The notes: generated from the letters alone by a model not told the origin. A stretch of 37,068 bases of DNA from Flavobacteriales bacterium (GCA_028709885.1 JAQUTH010000003.1:1-37068); one strand, 5' to 3'. Counted from the stretch's first letter, positions 17,084 through 25,649 are shown. Translations and numbers: made by a program.

Positions 17084-18742
17084 CTACTCTTTTTTCAATA
17101 ATTCACGGGCGTGAACCATAGCTGCCTCAGACACATTACTGCCACTAATCATACCAGCTATCTCATTGACACGTTCATCAGGGGAGAGTTCTGTTATCAT
17201 GGAAGTGGTAGTGCCGTCCACATCTTTTTTAAATACCTTCAAATGTACATCGCCACGAGCAGCTATCTGCGGTAAATGCGTTATCACTATCACCTGCATT
17301 CTCTTGCCCATTTGCTCCATTATGCAACCCATGCGGTCTGCTATTTCGCCAGAAACACCAGTGTCTATCTCATCTAAAACTATTGTAGGTAGTGAAGTCT
17401 TTTCTGCCATGGCACATTTAAGGGACAGCATTATACGTGATAGTTCACCGCCAGAAGCGTTTTTCTCCACCGGAGCTGTCTTTCCACCAGCATTGGCGCA
17501 GAACATAAAAGATATATCGTCCATGCCACTTTCGTGAAAAGAGTCGCTTTGTGTAACTTGTACATCAAAAACAGCTGCTGGCATGCCAAGTGTCCTTATA
17601 ACACCGTTTATCTTTTCAGAGAAAGACTTGCCACCTTTTTTCCTGGCATCGGAAAGGTTTTTTCCTGCTTTTTTCAGTTCTTCTTGCGCTGTGAGAAGGT
17701 TTTTTTCAGCTTCGGCAATGTCGTTATCCATGTCTATAAGACTGTTTACCTCTTTTTCTACGCGGTACTGTATTTCCAAAAGTTCAGCCACGCTATCCAC
17801 AGCGTGTTTTTTCTTCAACGTATATATAATATCCAGCCTTTGTGATGTCTTTTCAAGTAACTCAGGGTCATTTTCAGTGTTGGAAAGAAGGGAAGAAACC
17901 TCGTCTGAAATGTCTTTAAGGTCTATGATAATGCTGTCCATTCTTTGGTCAATATTCGCATTTTCAGGAAGATAACGACTTATAGATGATAACTCAGACC
18001 TCACCGTGTGTAGTGAAGTTATTATTCCGGTTTGTTCAGTGTTAAAAAGCTCATCGGCAGAAAAAAGAGCTTCTTTTATATTCTGAGTGTTGGATAGACG
18101 CTCTAAAAGTTCTTCGGCATCTTCTTCTTCTCCGTCAATGAGTTTTGCGCCTTCTAACTCTCTGAGAATGTATTTGTTATATTCGTCGTTTTTATTCAAC
18201 TCATCTTTTTTCTTTTTCAGAGCCTCCAATGTTTTTTTTGCCCCGAGAAAAGATGCGAGTTTTTCCTTGTATTGTGTAAAAAGTACCCCGTTGCCACAGT
18301 AAGCGTCCAATACATCGGTACGGTAGTCTTGTTTTGAAAGCATAAGTGTCTGGTGCTGAGAGTGTATGTCTATGAGTTTTTCAGACAGTGCATTCAGCGT
18401 ATCCAGTAAAATAGGTGTATCATTGACAAAAGCACGGGATTTACCAGAAGGTAGTATTTCACGACGGATAATAGTAAGAGGTTCAAAATCTATGTCGTTC
18501 TCCTCAAAAAAAGACTCTAAATGATACGCAGACACGTCCACAGTAGCTTCTATGACACATTTAACATCTTTCTTTCTTAGCGCTGAAAGGTCTGCTCGTC
18601 CGCCCATTACCAAAGACAACGCGCCTAATATTATGGACTTACCAGCGCCTGTCTCGCCTGTGAGAATGGATAAAGACGGTGCAGGGCATATTTCAAGGCT
18701 GTCAATGAGGGCAAAATTAGATACGAATAACTTTTTTATCAT
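17084..18742 (-). CDS. recN: DNA repair protein RecN
   Basis: 552 aa; SNFALIDSLEI, LTGETGAGKSIILGALSLVMGGRAD, SGGELSRIMLSLK, TIVLDEIDTGVSGEIADRMG, VITHLPQIAARGDVHLKV. Confidence 0.96.
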   Translation of the reverse strand: MIKKLFVSNFALIDSLEICPAPSLSILTGETGAGKSIILGALSLVMGGRADLSALRKKDVKCVIEATVDVSAYHLESFFEENDIDFEPLTIIRREILPSGKSRAFVNDTPILLDTLNALSEKLIDIHSQHQTLMLSKQDYRTDVLDAYCGNGVLFTQYKEKLASFLGAKKTLEALKKKKDELNKNDEYNKYILRELEGAKLIDGEEEDAEELLERLSNTQNIKEALFSADELFNTEQTGIITSLHTVRSELSSISRYLPENANIDQRMDSIIIDLKDISDEVSSLLSNTENDPELLEKTSQRLDIIYTLKKKHAVDSVAELLEIQYRVEKEVNSLIDMDNDIAEAEKNLLTAQEELKKAGKNLSDARKKGGKSFSEKINGVIRTLGMPAAVFDVQVTQSDSFHESGMDDISFMFCANAGGKTAPVEKNASGGELSRIMLSLKCAMAEKTSLPTIVLDEIDTGVSGEIADRMGCIMEQMGKRMQVIVITHLPQIAARGDVHLKVFKKDVDGTTTSMITELSPDERVNEIAGMISGSNVSEAAMVHARELLKKE

Positions 18743-18771
18743 CTTGGGACGTATTTTCGTTTTTTATACCC

Positions 18772-18779
18772 CAAAGATA
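18772..18779 (-). promoter_or_regulatory. -7 element (TATCTTTG on minus strand) upstream of recN
   Basis: CAAAGATA on + strand. Confidence 0.45.
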
Positions 18780-18937
18780 GTGTACTTTTTGCAAATATTA
18801 CACATAAAAGTAGTGCCATGAATAATTGTTTATGTTTTTTTAATAGTGTAATGTATTGAAATACAGACTGTATGTTGTAATGACAAAAAAAATATAAAAA
18901 TTTTTGGTTTTAGTGTACATATATCCAATTTAAGTAC

Positions 18938-18945
18938 TATATTTG
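18938..18945 (+). promoter_or_regulatory. -7 element TATATTTG for a candidate unannotated transcript
   Basis: Exact TAnnTTTG in the recN-dnaB intergenic region; no good -33. Confidence 0.5.
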
Positions 18946-18979
18946 CATCGTTGGTGTACAAGATACAGCATTTGATAAA

Positions 18980-19036
18980 ATGACGAAAACGCGTCCACCA
19001 GCAGTCCTAACAACTAACATTAATTTTGTTTTTTGA
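18980..19036 (+). CDS. Candidate 18-aa leader/small peptide MTKTRPPAVLTTNINFVF
   Basis: ATG 18980 to TGA 19034-19036, inside the candidate RNA; start codon lies in the 3' arm of a hairpin. Confidence 0.3.
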   Translation: MTKTRPPAVLTTNINFVF

Positions 19037-19143
19037 TTTTTTATACAACACACACAACTAGATTTTAGAGTTACTATGAATTAAAAGAGCGAGTTCTACT
19101 TCTTATTTCCTTCGTTTCGTTCTACTCGCATCTTTTGAAAGTT

Positions 19144-19178
19144 AAAAGCCACTTGAATGTATTTCAAGTGGCTTTTTA
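19144..19178 (+). terminator. Intrinsic terminator in the recN-dnaB intergenic region, not attributable to any annotated CDS
   Basis: aaaagccacttgaa-tgtat-ttcaagtggctttttaa, 14-bp perfect stem plus T tract. Confidence 0.85.
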
Positions 19179-19218
19179 ATTGTTGATAAGATGTTAATAA
19201 CTAAAAAGCAAATCGTTA

Positions 19219-19250
19219 TTGGAACAAAAGACATATTTTGCATACATTTG
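19219..19250 (+). promoter_or_regulatory. Bacteroidetes-type promoter directly abutting the dnaB start codon
   Basis: TTG (19219-19221), 21-nt spacer, TACATTTG (19243-19250); ATG at 19255. Confidence 0.65.
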
Positions 19251-19254
19251 AAGT

Positions 19255-20853
19255 ATGGAAAATGCAAAACAAAATAACACAAAAAAATACTCATCTATTA
19301 CTCCTATGGTACCTTTGGAGGCAGGAAAACTGCCACCACAGGCATTGGAATTTGAGCAGGCAGTCTTAGGCGCATTGATGATAGACAGCCGTTCGGTAGA
19401 TACGGTTATCAACATTATACAGGAAAACACCAACGTTTTTTACCGTCCTGAACACCGTGAAATATACACCTCTATAATCAATCTGTACCGAGATACCAAG
19501 CCAATAGATATGCTCACAGTGAGCAATGACCTTAGAAAACGTGGAGTACTGGATAAAGTAGGCGGCGATATGTATTTGGTGCAGTTAACCCAAAAAGTTA
19601 CTTCCGCTGCAAACGTGGAACATCACGCACGTGTGGTTCAGCAAAAGTATTTCCAGCGCTCTCTGATAGAACTCTCCAGCGATATAATATCCAAGTCCTA
19701 TGACGATTCCACAGACGTTTTTGACCTTTTGGATGAAGCAGAGGGTGGTATTTTTGAGATAACTAATTCCAACATCAAAAAGTCCTATGAAAAAGCCAAC
19801 ATATTAGTTCCTCAGGCTATAAAGCGCATTCAGGAACAGGCTAAAAAAGAAGGTGGCATCAGTGGTCTGCCTTCTGGTTTCAAGGACGTTGATGCTGTTA
19901 CAGCTGGTTGGCAAAACAGTGACCTTATAGTCATAGCCGCTCGTCCAGGTATGGGTAAAACGGCATTTGTGGTATCTATGGCGCGAAATATGGCGGTGAA
20001 TAGAAACATACCAGTGGCTCTTTTCTCATTGGAGATGTCATCGGTGCAGCTGATAACCCGTATGATAAGTGCCGAAACAGGTATTCCGTCCAATAAACTT
20101 CGCGAGGGTAGTCTTGATAAAAACGAATGGGATGTTCTTTTGGAAAAAACGAGTGATTTGGCAAAATCACCTATGTATATAGATGAAACGCCAGGTCTTT
20201 CTCTTTTGGATTTTAGAAGTAAGGCGCGTCGTCTGGTGGCTCAGGGTGTCAAAATCATTTTCATAGACTATTTGCAGCTGATGACGGTGAAAAACTCTGG
20301 CGATAAAAGTGGTAACCGTGAACAAGAAATATCACTTATTTCCCGTACATTGAAGGCTGTGGCAAAGGATTTGAACATACCTATCATAGCTCTTTCTCAG
20401 CTTTCCCGTGGAGTGGAGGCTCAGACAGGACAAAAACGCCCTATGCTTCAACATCTTCGTGAATCTGGTGCCATAGAGCAGGATGCTGATATTGTGGGCT
20501 TTATATATCGTCCTGAATATTACGACCTTACCGAATGGGATGATGAGAAACACACTCCATGTGAAGGACAAGCAGAGTTTATCATAGCTAAGCACCGTAA
20601 CGGAGACCTCAAAAACATAAAACTACGTTTTGAAGGGTATAAAGCTCTTTTCTCAGACCTTGATACGGCAGCCAGCGACATAGCTAATAGCCTTCCTTCT
20701 GGGACAAATTCGCCTTTTGCAGTGGTGGATAGTTTTGAATCCCGAATAAATAACCCAGCCACTGCTTCATCTTTTAATCCACAAGTATTGCCAGCCGATG
20801 CTTTTCAAACAATTCAGAATCAGCATGATGATAACGATGAAGTATCTTTCTAA
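19255..20853 (+). CDS. dnaB: Replicative DNA helicase
   Basis: 532 aa; LPPQALEFEQAVLGALMID, VIAARPGMGKTAFVVSMARN, FSLEMSSVQLITRM, IFIDYLQLM, LSQLSRGVE, LRESGAIEQDADIVGFIYRPEYY. Confidence 0.97.
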   Translation: MENAKQNNTKKYSSITPMVPLEAGKLPPQALEFEQAVLGALMIDSRSVDTVINIIQENTNVFYRPEHREIYTSIINLYRDTKPIDMLTVSNDLRKRGVLDKVGGDMYLVQLTQKVTSAANVEHHARVVQQKYFQRSLIELSSDIISKSYDDSTDVFDLLDEAEGGIFEITNSNIKKSYEKANILVPQAIKRIQEQAKKEGGISGLPSGFKDVDAVTAGWQNSDLIVIAARPGMGKTAFVVSMARNMAVNRNIPVALFSLEMSSVQLITRMISAETGIPSNKLREGSLDKNEWDVLLEKTSDLAKSPMYIDETPGLSLLDFRSKARRLVAQGVKIIFIDYLQLMTVKNSGDKSGNREQEISLISRTLKAVAKDLNIPIIALSQLSRGVEAQTGQKRPMLQHLRESGAIEQDADIVGFIYRPEYYDLTEWDDEKHTPCEGQAEFIIAKHRNGDLKNIKLRFEGYKALFSDLDTAASDIANSLPSGTNSPFAVVDSFESRINNPATASSFNPQVLPADAFQTIQNQHDDNDEVSF

Positions 20854-20871
20854 CAATTAAAAATACCGATA

Positions 20872-21969
20872 ATGGACAAAAATATCATTTGCAGCGCATA
20901 TTTTCCAAAGACAGACACACACGCTTTGGTACAAGAAGAAAACGATTGTGTGTACTTATATATGTACATTCGTCCTAACACACCAGAGCAGGAAATACGT
21001 GCTTCGTGGGTTAGAAACTACGGCGTGGCTATCAATGGAGTGGACCAAAAGGCTATAAATGAGGAAAAACAGCCTCGTATGCCACAAAAAGCCTGCACAC
21101 ATCCACAAGGAGCTCCCAAATTTCGCCCAGAGGACTTGTCTTTGGTGTTTTTGGAGGACGGAGATGGCGTGGCACTAAAAGAAAAAGACCAACTTTTGGC
21201 TGTAATACCAGGGTGGGCATCCAGCGGAGAGTTTACCGGTTATGCTCGCGATGCGGTGGGTACTTCGCCTTTTGCATGGGAACTGGGCACTGAGAAAGAC
21301 AATGAAATATTTGCTCAGGTGGCTTCTGCTGAAAAATATTGGAATGATATGCTCCATGGAAATGCGTGGACAGAGTATCGCGATACGCATATGGAGGCAA
21401 TAGAAAAAATGTATGGCAAGCACAGCGAATATTTGGCAGTGGACAATGGAGAATTTCCTCCAAAAGCTCTGGTGGTGGTAGAAAAAAAGGATACTGTGTA
21501 TCTTTTTACCATTGGTATGGGTACTTTGGCTATGCCGACAGTGGAGATGTGCACACAAAATCCGCAAGAATTACGCCGTTGTGAACTCGCTATGGCTATG
21601 ACAAAAACCATTTGGACTAAGGATAAAGACCAGTTTTTGGCATTTATGAGTGGACTGGCCGATATTCCATGGGCTTATACTACTTTTTTGGCAGACGGTC
21701 ATACAGTGCTGTTTGATATCAAACCTTACCAGACGCATTTTACCAACGCCATGCTTTTAGACGGAGAGATAAACTTCAACGAAAGTCTTTTCCCTGCGTT
21801 TAGAAATGACAAACTAAACCTTTTGTGGGTAGTGCCTATCACCAAAATACAGCAAGAATATGCCGAAGAAAATGGCAATGAAGACTTTATGCTTCATAGA
21901 AAAAAAGATGTTGATTTGCGAGTATTTACTACCGAAGAAAAGTTTGATATAAAAGGGAAAAAGAAATAA
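20872..21969 (+). CDS. Suppressor-of-fused (SUFU)-like domain protein
   Basis: 365 aa; C-terminal half with GMGTLAMPTVEM...ELAMAMTKTIW...LLWVVPITKIQQEYAEEN resembling SUFU family; 18 nt downstream of dnaB. Confidence 0.6.
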   Translation: MDKNIICSAYFPKTDTHALVQEENDCVYLYMYIRPNTPEQEIRASWVRNYGVAINGVDQKAINEEKQPRMPQKACTHPQGAPKFRPEDLSLVFLEDGDGVALKEKDQLLAVIPGWASSGEFTGYARDAVGTSPFAWELGTEKDNEIFAQVASAEKYWNDMLHGNAWTEYRDTHMEAIEKMYGKHSEYLAVDNGEFPPKALVVVEKKDTVYLFTIGMGTLAMPTVEMCTQNPQELRRCELAMAMTKTIWTKDKDQFLAFMSGLADIPWAYTTFLADGHTVLFDIKPYQTHFTNAMLLDGEINFNESLFPAFRNDKLNLLWVVPITKIQQEYAEENGNEDFMLHRKKDVDLRVFTTEEKFDIKGKKK

Positions 21970-21983
21970 TTTTCCCTTTTTTA
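21951..21983. terminator. Hairpin/T-tract terminator overlapping the last codons of the SUFU-like CDS, between convergent genes
   Basis: aaaagggaaaa (21951-21961) - 8 nt - ttttccctttt (21970-21980) followed by tt; stop TAA 21967-21969 is in the loop. Confidence 0.65.
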
Positions 21984-22349
21984 TTTGAAAAGTGAGTAGG
22001 TGAGCCACGTAACAGCAAAGCCTGCAATCATCGTTACCACTGCATAGACAAAGGCTTCAACAGTGTTGCCGTTTTGGAAAAGGCGGATAAAATCCATTGA
22101 GAATGATGAAAAAGTGGTAAAACCACCTAAAAAGCCAGTTATTATCAATAGTTTTAAGTACGATGAGTCTGCATCTTTTGAAAAAACGGCAAATGCTACT
22201 CCAATGAGTGCCGCTCCTAAAATATTGACCACCATGGTGGGGTAGGGAAAACCAGAGCTGCTTTTAAGTGCAGGTATCATTCCAACCCAATATCGGCATA
22301 TACCACCCACGGCACTGCCTATGCCCACTGTCAGTATTGCGCGTATCAT
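21981..22349 (-). CDS. crcB: CrcB/Fluc-family fluoride channel
   Basis: 122 aa; GIGSAVGGICRYWVG, PTMVVNILGAALIG, ITGFLGGFTTFSSFSMD. Confidence 0.95.
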   Translation of the reverse strand: MIRAILTVGIGSAVGGICRYWVGMIPALKSSSGFPYPTMVVNILGAALIGVAFAVFSKDADSSYLKLLIITGFLGGFTTFSSFSMDFIRLFQNGNTVEAFVYAVVTMIAGFAVTWLTYSLFK

Positions 22350-22780
22350 ACGGCGTTTTTTTCTTTTTTATTGGATTTAATCTTTCGGTAGGTAAATTTT
22401 TTGTTCATCAAATACTGGTACAGACCAGCTAAAAGAATGGTGAAAATCTTACTACCTATGTCGTTAAGTCCCATATATTCCACCATAAACCACATAAGGG
22501 CGGTGCTAAATGCCAATCCTGTCCACGCTATTGCAAAGAACAATGTTGCGCGGTGGTACAGACGGTCTGGTGTACGGAAATTAACTTTTGTATTGGTGAA
22601 AAAACTGCAAACAAGACCTACATTCACACTTATAAGGTGCGCATACAGCACGTACATATCACATATATGGGTGAGAAAATAAAATAAAGAAAAATCTATT
22701 ATCTCACACCAAGCACCGATGATGGTGTAATTGATGAAATGGTTATAGTTACGATATATGTCTATTGTTTTTTGCTTCAT
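22346..22780 (-). CDS. GtrA family membrane protein
   Basis: 144 aa; FINYTIIGAWCEIIDFSLFYFLTHI, VGLVCSFFTNTKVNFR, YQYLMNKKFTYRK; 4-nt ATGA-type overlap with crcB. Confidence 0.88.
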   Translation of the reverse strand: MKQKTIDIYRNYNHFINYTIIGAWCEIIDFSLFYFLTHICDMYVLYAHLISVNVGLVCSFFTNTKVNFRTPDRLYHRATLFFAIAWTGLAFSTALMWFMVEYMGLNDIGSKIFTILLAGLYQYLMNKKFTYRKIKSNKKEKNAV

Positions 22781-22799
22781 GTATTAAATGTACAGACTG

Positions 22800-22830
22800 C
22801 AAATTTAATTTTAAAATAATTACCACACAA
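22800..22830 (-). promoter_or_regulatory. Bacteroidetes-type promoter for gtrA-crcB
   Basis: Minus strand TTG (22828-22830), 20-nt spacer, TAAATTTG (22800-22807). Confidence 0.6.
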
Positions 22831-22968
22831 TAAAAACGCATTTCAATGCTGTTTCTTTTAGGTTAAAAAATGTTCATTTTTAGCCTTTACAAAAGTATTT
22901 GGGTAAAAAACGCACCATATAAGAGAAAAAAATGCCATATTTGCATTTGAATAATAAGAAGAAAATAA

Positions 22969-23919
22969 ATGAAACTGACAGACAAATTTAGTGAAGGAGA
23001 AACACTCTTTGCCTTTGAGCTCCTTCCGCCATTGAAAGGGGATAAAATAGACACGCTGTATAATTCAATAGACGCTCTTAGAGAATACTCGCCTTCGTAC
23101 ATAAATATAACGTATCACCGCGAGGAAATAAAGCTTATAGAACGCGAAAACGGTCTTTTGGAACGCCAAGTAGTGCGCAAACGCCCTGGTACAGTAGGTA
23201 TTTCTGCTGCTATCCAAGGACGTTACGGCATAGATGTTGTCCCTCATCTTATCTGTGGAGGTTTTTCCGCCATGGATACCGAGGATGCGCTGATAGAAAT
23301 GAATTTTCTTGGAATAGACAACGTCCTTGCCCTGCGTGGAGATAACGTCCGTGGAGAACACTCTTTCCGCCAAGTGGAAGGAGGACATACCCATGCCAGT
23401 GAATTGGTCAGCCAGATAAAAGACCTAAACGCAGGCAAATACCTCAGTGGGGAAGTGCAAAATCCAACCCCTACTGATTTTTGCATCGGAGTGGCAGGAT
23501 ATCCAGAAAAACACGCTGAGAGTCCTAATATGACTTCGGATATAGCACGTCTGAAAGAAAAAGTAGAAGCAGGAGCCCACTACATAGTAACACAAATGTT
23601 TTTTGACAATTCAAGATTCTTTGACTTTGAGAAAAAATGTCGTCAAGAAGGTATCACAGTGCCTATTATTCCTGGAATAAAACCTTTCTCCACCAAAGCA
23701 CAGTTGCATATTTTGCCAGAGGTTTTTGGGGTGAATATCCCGGAAGAATTAGTCAGTGAGGTGGAAAAAGCTACCGACAAAGCAGCTGTACGTCGCGTTG
23801 GAGAACTTTGGGCTATCCAGCAGTGCCGAGAACTGAAAAAACACGGTGTGCCCGCACTTCATTTCTATACAATGAGCCGTGCAGACAATGTAGCAGAAGT
23901 GGTAAAAAATGTTTTCTGA
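22969..23919 (+). CDS. metF: Methylenetetrahydrofolate reductase
   Basis: 316 aa; FAFELLPPLKGDK, YINITYH, PHLICGGFS, LGIDNVLALRGDN, GAHYIVTQMFFDN, IPGIKPFSTKAQL. Confidence 0.95.
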   Translation: MKLTDKFSEGETLFAFELLPPLKGDKIDTLYNSIDALREYSPSYINITYHREEIKLIERENGLLERQVVRKRPGTVGISAAIQGRYGIDVVPHLICGGFSAMDTEDALIEMNFLGIDNVLALRGDNVRGEHSFRQVEGGHTHASELVSQIKDLNAGKYLSGEVQNPTPTDFCIGVAGYPEKHAESPNMTSDIARLKEKVEAGAHYIVTQMFFDNSRFFDFEKKCRQEGITVPIIPGIKPFSTKAQLHILPEVFGVNIPEELVSEVEKATDKAAVRRVGELWAIQQCRELKKHGVPALHFYTMSRADNVAEVVKNVF

Positions 23920-23978
23920 TTTTGCTTTAAGATAAGATATAATTACATATTTTTATATTACAATCAAAATTAAAACTC

Positions 23979-24239
23979 ATGGAAGAAAATCAAACACCTC
24001 TGTATCAAGAGCCTCAGAACACCAAAGTGATGTCTGTAAGCGATTGGCTGGTAACGCTACTGCTTATGATAATACCGCTGGTAAACATCGTATTGCTATT
24101 TGTATGGGCATTTTCCAGCACTGAAAACAAAAACCGCAGCAACTGGGCAAAAGCAGAACTTATTTTGCTTGCCGTAGTGTTAGTTCTGTACATTCTGTTC
24201 TTTATAGTGTTTTTTGTAATAGCTGGTAACAGTTTTTAA
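23979..24239 (+). CDS. Small two-TM membrane protein, unknown function
   Basis: 86 aa; VSDWLVTLLLMIIPLVNIVLLFVWAFS...NWAKAELILLAVVLVLYILFFIVFFVIAG. Confidence 0.75.
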   Translation: MEENQTPLYQEPQNTKVMSVSDWLVTLLLMIIPLVNIVLLFVWAFSSTENKNRSNWAKAELILLAVVLVLYILFFIVFFVIAGNSF

Positions 24240-24242
24240 GAA

Positions 24243-25649
24243 TTAAACAGATATTTTTTCTGCCTTTACACTAAGGGCGTCAGAAGGTTTTTTCACGGTA
24301 TCATTATGCTGAATGAAGCCTTTTGATGCCCATTTTTTTGACATCCAACGGCGCACAAATACCACAGCACGCATATTTTCATCCAAAAGGAATGCCACCC
24401 ACATACCCAGTATTCCAAATTCAAACGTTATGCCAAAAACATAACCCAACGCCGTAGCTACACCCCACATGAACACCACGCCCACCCAAAAAGGGTAGCG
24501 AGCATCGCCTGTGGCACGAAGACCGTTCACAGCAAACATATTAACGGCTCTACCTATCTCCACGCCAACATCTATGATTAAAAGGTAAGCCCCCATGCGT
24601 ATTATCTGGGGATTTTGCGTGAGTAATGCCATTATGTTACGTCCGAAAATAGCCGTTGCCACCGATGCCACCAGAGAGCTTATAACCGCCAGTTTGATGC
24701 AGTAAAAACCTAAAATATAAGCAGCATTTTTCTTTCCATAACCCACCAAATGCCCTATACAGATACCACCACCCATACCTGTAGCCGAAGCTAAAAGATA
24801 TGAAAACATCACTATGTTTACCACGTAAGTCCGCGCCGTAAGAGCCTCAGTGCCCAGCATATTTATAAAATATGTGATAGTAACCTGCGATGCACAGTAT
24901 GAAAAGTTTTCTCCTGCCGCTGGTAGTCCAATGGAAAGCATATTTTTAAGTTTTGTATATGGAAAAGGACTGAGGCATTTTATGGTAAAATCTTTCATCT
25001 CCACTCTGAAAACTATGAAAATAAGTATCAAAAGAGCTACTAAACGGCTCATACAAGTGGAAATAGCAGCGCCCATAACTCCCATTTCAGGAAAACCAAA
25101 CTTACCGAAGATAAGAGTGTAGTTGCCAAAAATGTTGAGAACGTTTATCAAAACGGTAACGTACATAGGGTAAAATGCTTTTCCTGCGCTGCGCAAAAAA
25201 GCACTAAGCGTTAATGATAGAGCCTGAATGAATGAAAAACCGCCAACTATCTGCATGTAATTGACCGCATCATCCATAAGACTTTGGTCTAACTGCATAA
25301 AATTCAACAGATTGTAACTGAAAAAATATAGTCCAAGACTCACTATGCCACCAGCTATGGTATTGAAAAGGACAGAAACGCCCAATATCTGCATCACACT
25401 GCGACGCTCACCAGCACCAAAAAACTGAGAACAGCACACCGAGGTACCTATTGTGGTAACTGTGTAAATGAGCAGTATCATATTGAGTAGCTGGTTTGCC
25501 ATACCAACAGACGCTACTTTGTCATCGGAATATTGGCTGAGCATAAGCGTGTCCATAGCGCCTAAGAGCATCATCAAAAACGTCTCTATAAAAATAGGAA
25601 AGGCTACTTGACGGAAATTTTTGCGGATATTTGGACTGATTATGGACAT
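24243..25649 (-). CDS. MATE family efflux transporter
   Basis: 468 aa, 12 TM; VAFPIFIETFLMMLLGAMDTLMLSQYSDDKVASVGMANQL. Confidence 0.93.
   Translation of the reverse strand: MSIISPNIRKNFRQVAFPIFIETFLMMLLGAMDTLMLSQYSDDKVASVGMANQLLNMILLIYTVTTIGTSVCCSQFFGAGERRSVMQILGVSVLFNTIAGGIVSLGLYFFSYNLLNFMQLDQSLMDDAVNYMQIVGGFSFIQALSLTLSAFLRSAGKAFYPMYVTVLINVLNIFGNYTLIFGKFGFPEMGVMGAAISTCMSRLVALLILIFIVFRVEMKDFTIKCLSPFPYTKLKNMLSIGLPAAGENFSYCASQVTITYFINMLGTEALTARTYVVNIVMFSYLLASATGMGGGICIGHLVGYGKKNAAYILGFYCIKLAVISSLVASVATAIFGRNIMALLTQNPQIIRMGAYLLIIDVGVEIGRAVNMFAVNGLRATGDARYPFWVGVVFMWGVATALGYVFGITFEFGILGMWVAFLLDENMRAVVFVRRWMSKKWASKGFIQHNDTVKKPSDALSVKAEKISV

Larger units (their letters stand above)
18950..19178 (+). 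ncRNA. Candidate structured small RNA / leader transcript with its own terminator
   Basis: Predicted TSS near 18950; stem GTTGGTG (18950-18956)/CACCAGC (18996-19002); hairpin CATTT-GATA-AAATG (18969-18982); long hairpin 19083-19136; terminator 19144-19176; no long ORF. Confidence 0.5.

Noticed and set aside
18852-18865. Palindrome TGTATT-GA-AATACA upstream of the candidate RNA
   Set aside because: Short AT-rich palindrome, could be chance; kept only as a possible operator near the 18938 promoter.
22860-22886. Imperfect hairpin aggttaaaaaatg-tt-catttttagcct between gtrA and metF
   Set aside because: Loop is only 2 nt and pairing is mostly A/T; it sits in a divergent intergenic region and does not look like a terminator or a known riboswitch.
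22781-22968. Possible fluoride riboswitch (for gtrA-crcB) or SAM/THF riboswitch (for metF)
   Set aside because: Could not recognise any conserved riboswitch core; gtrA-crcB has a plain TTG-N20-TAnnTTTG promoter.
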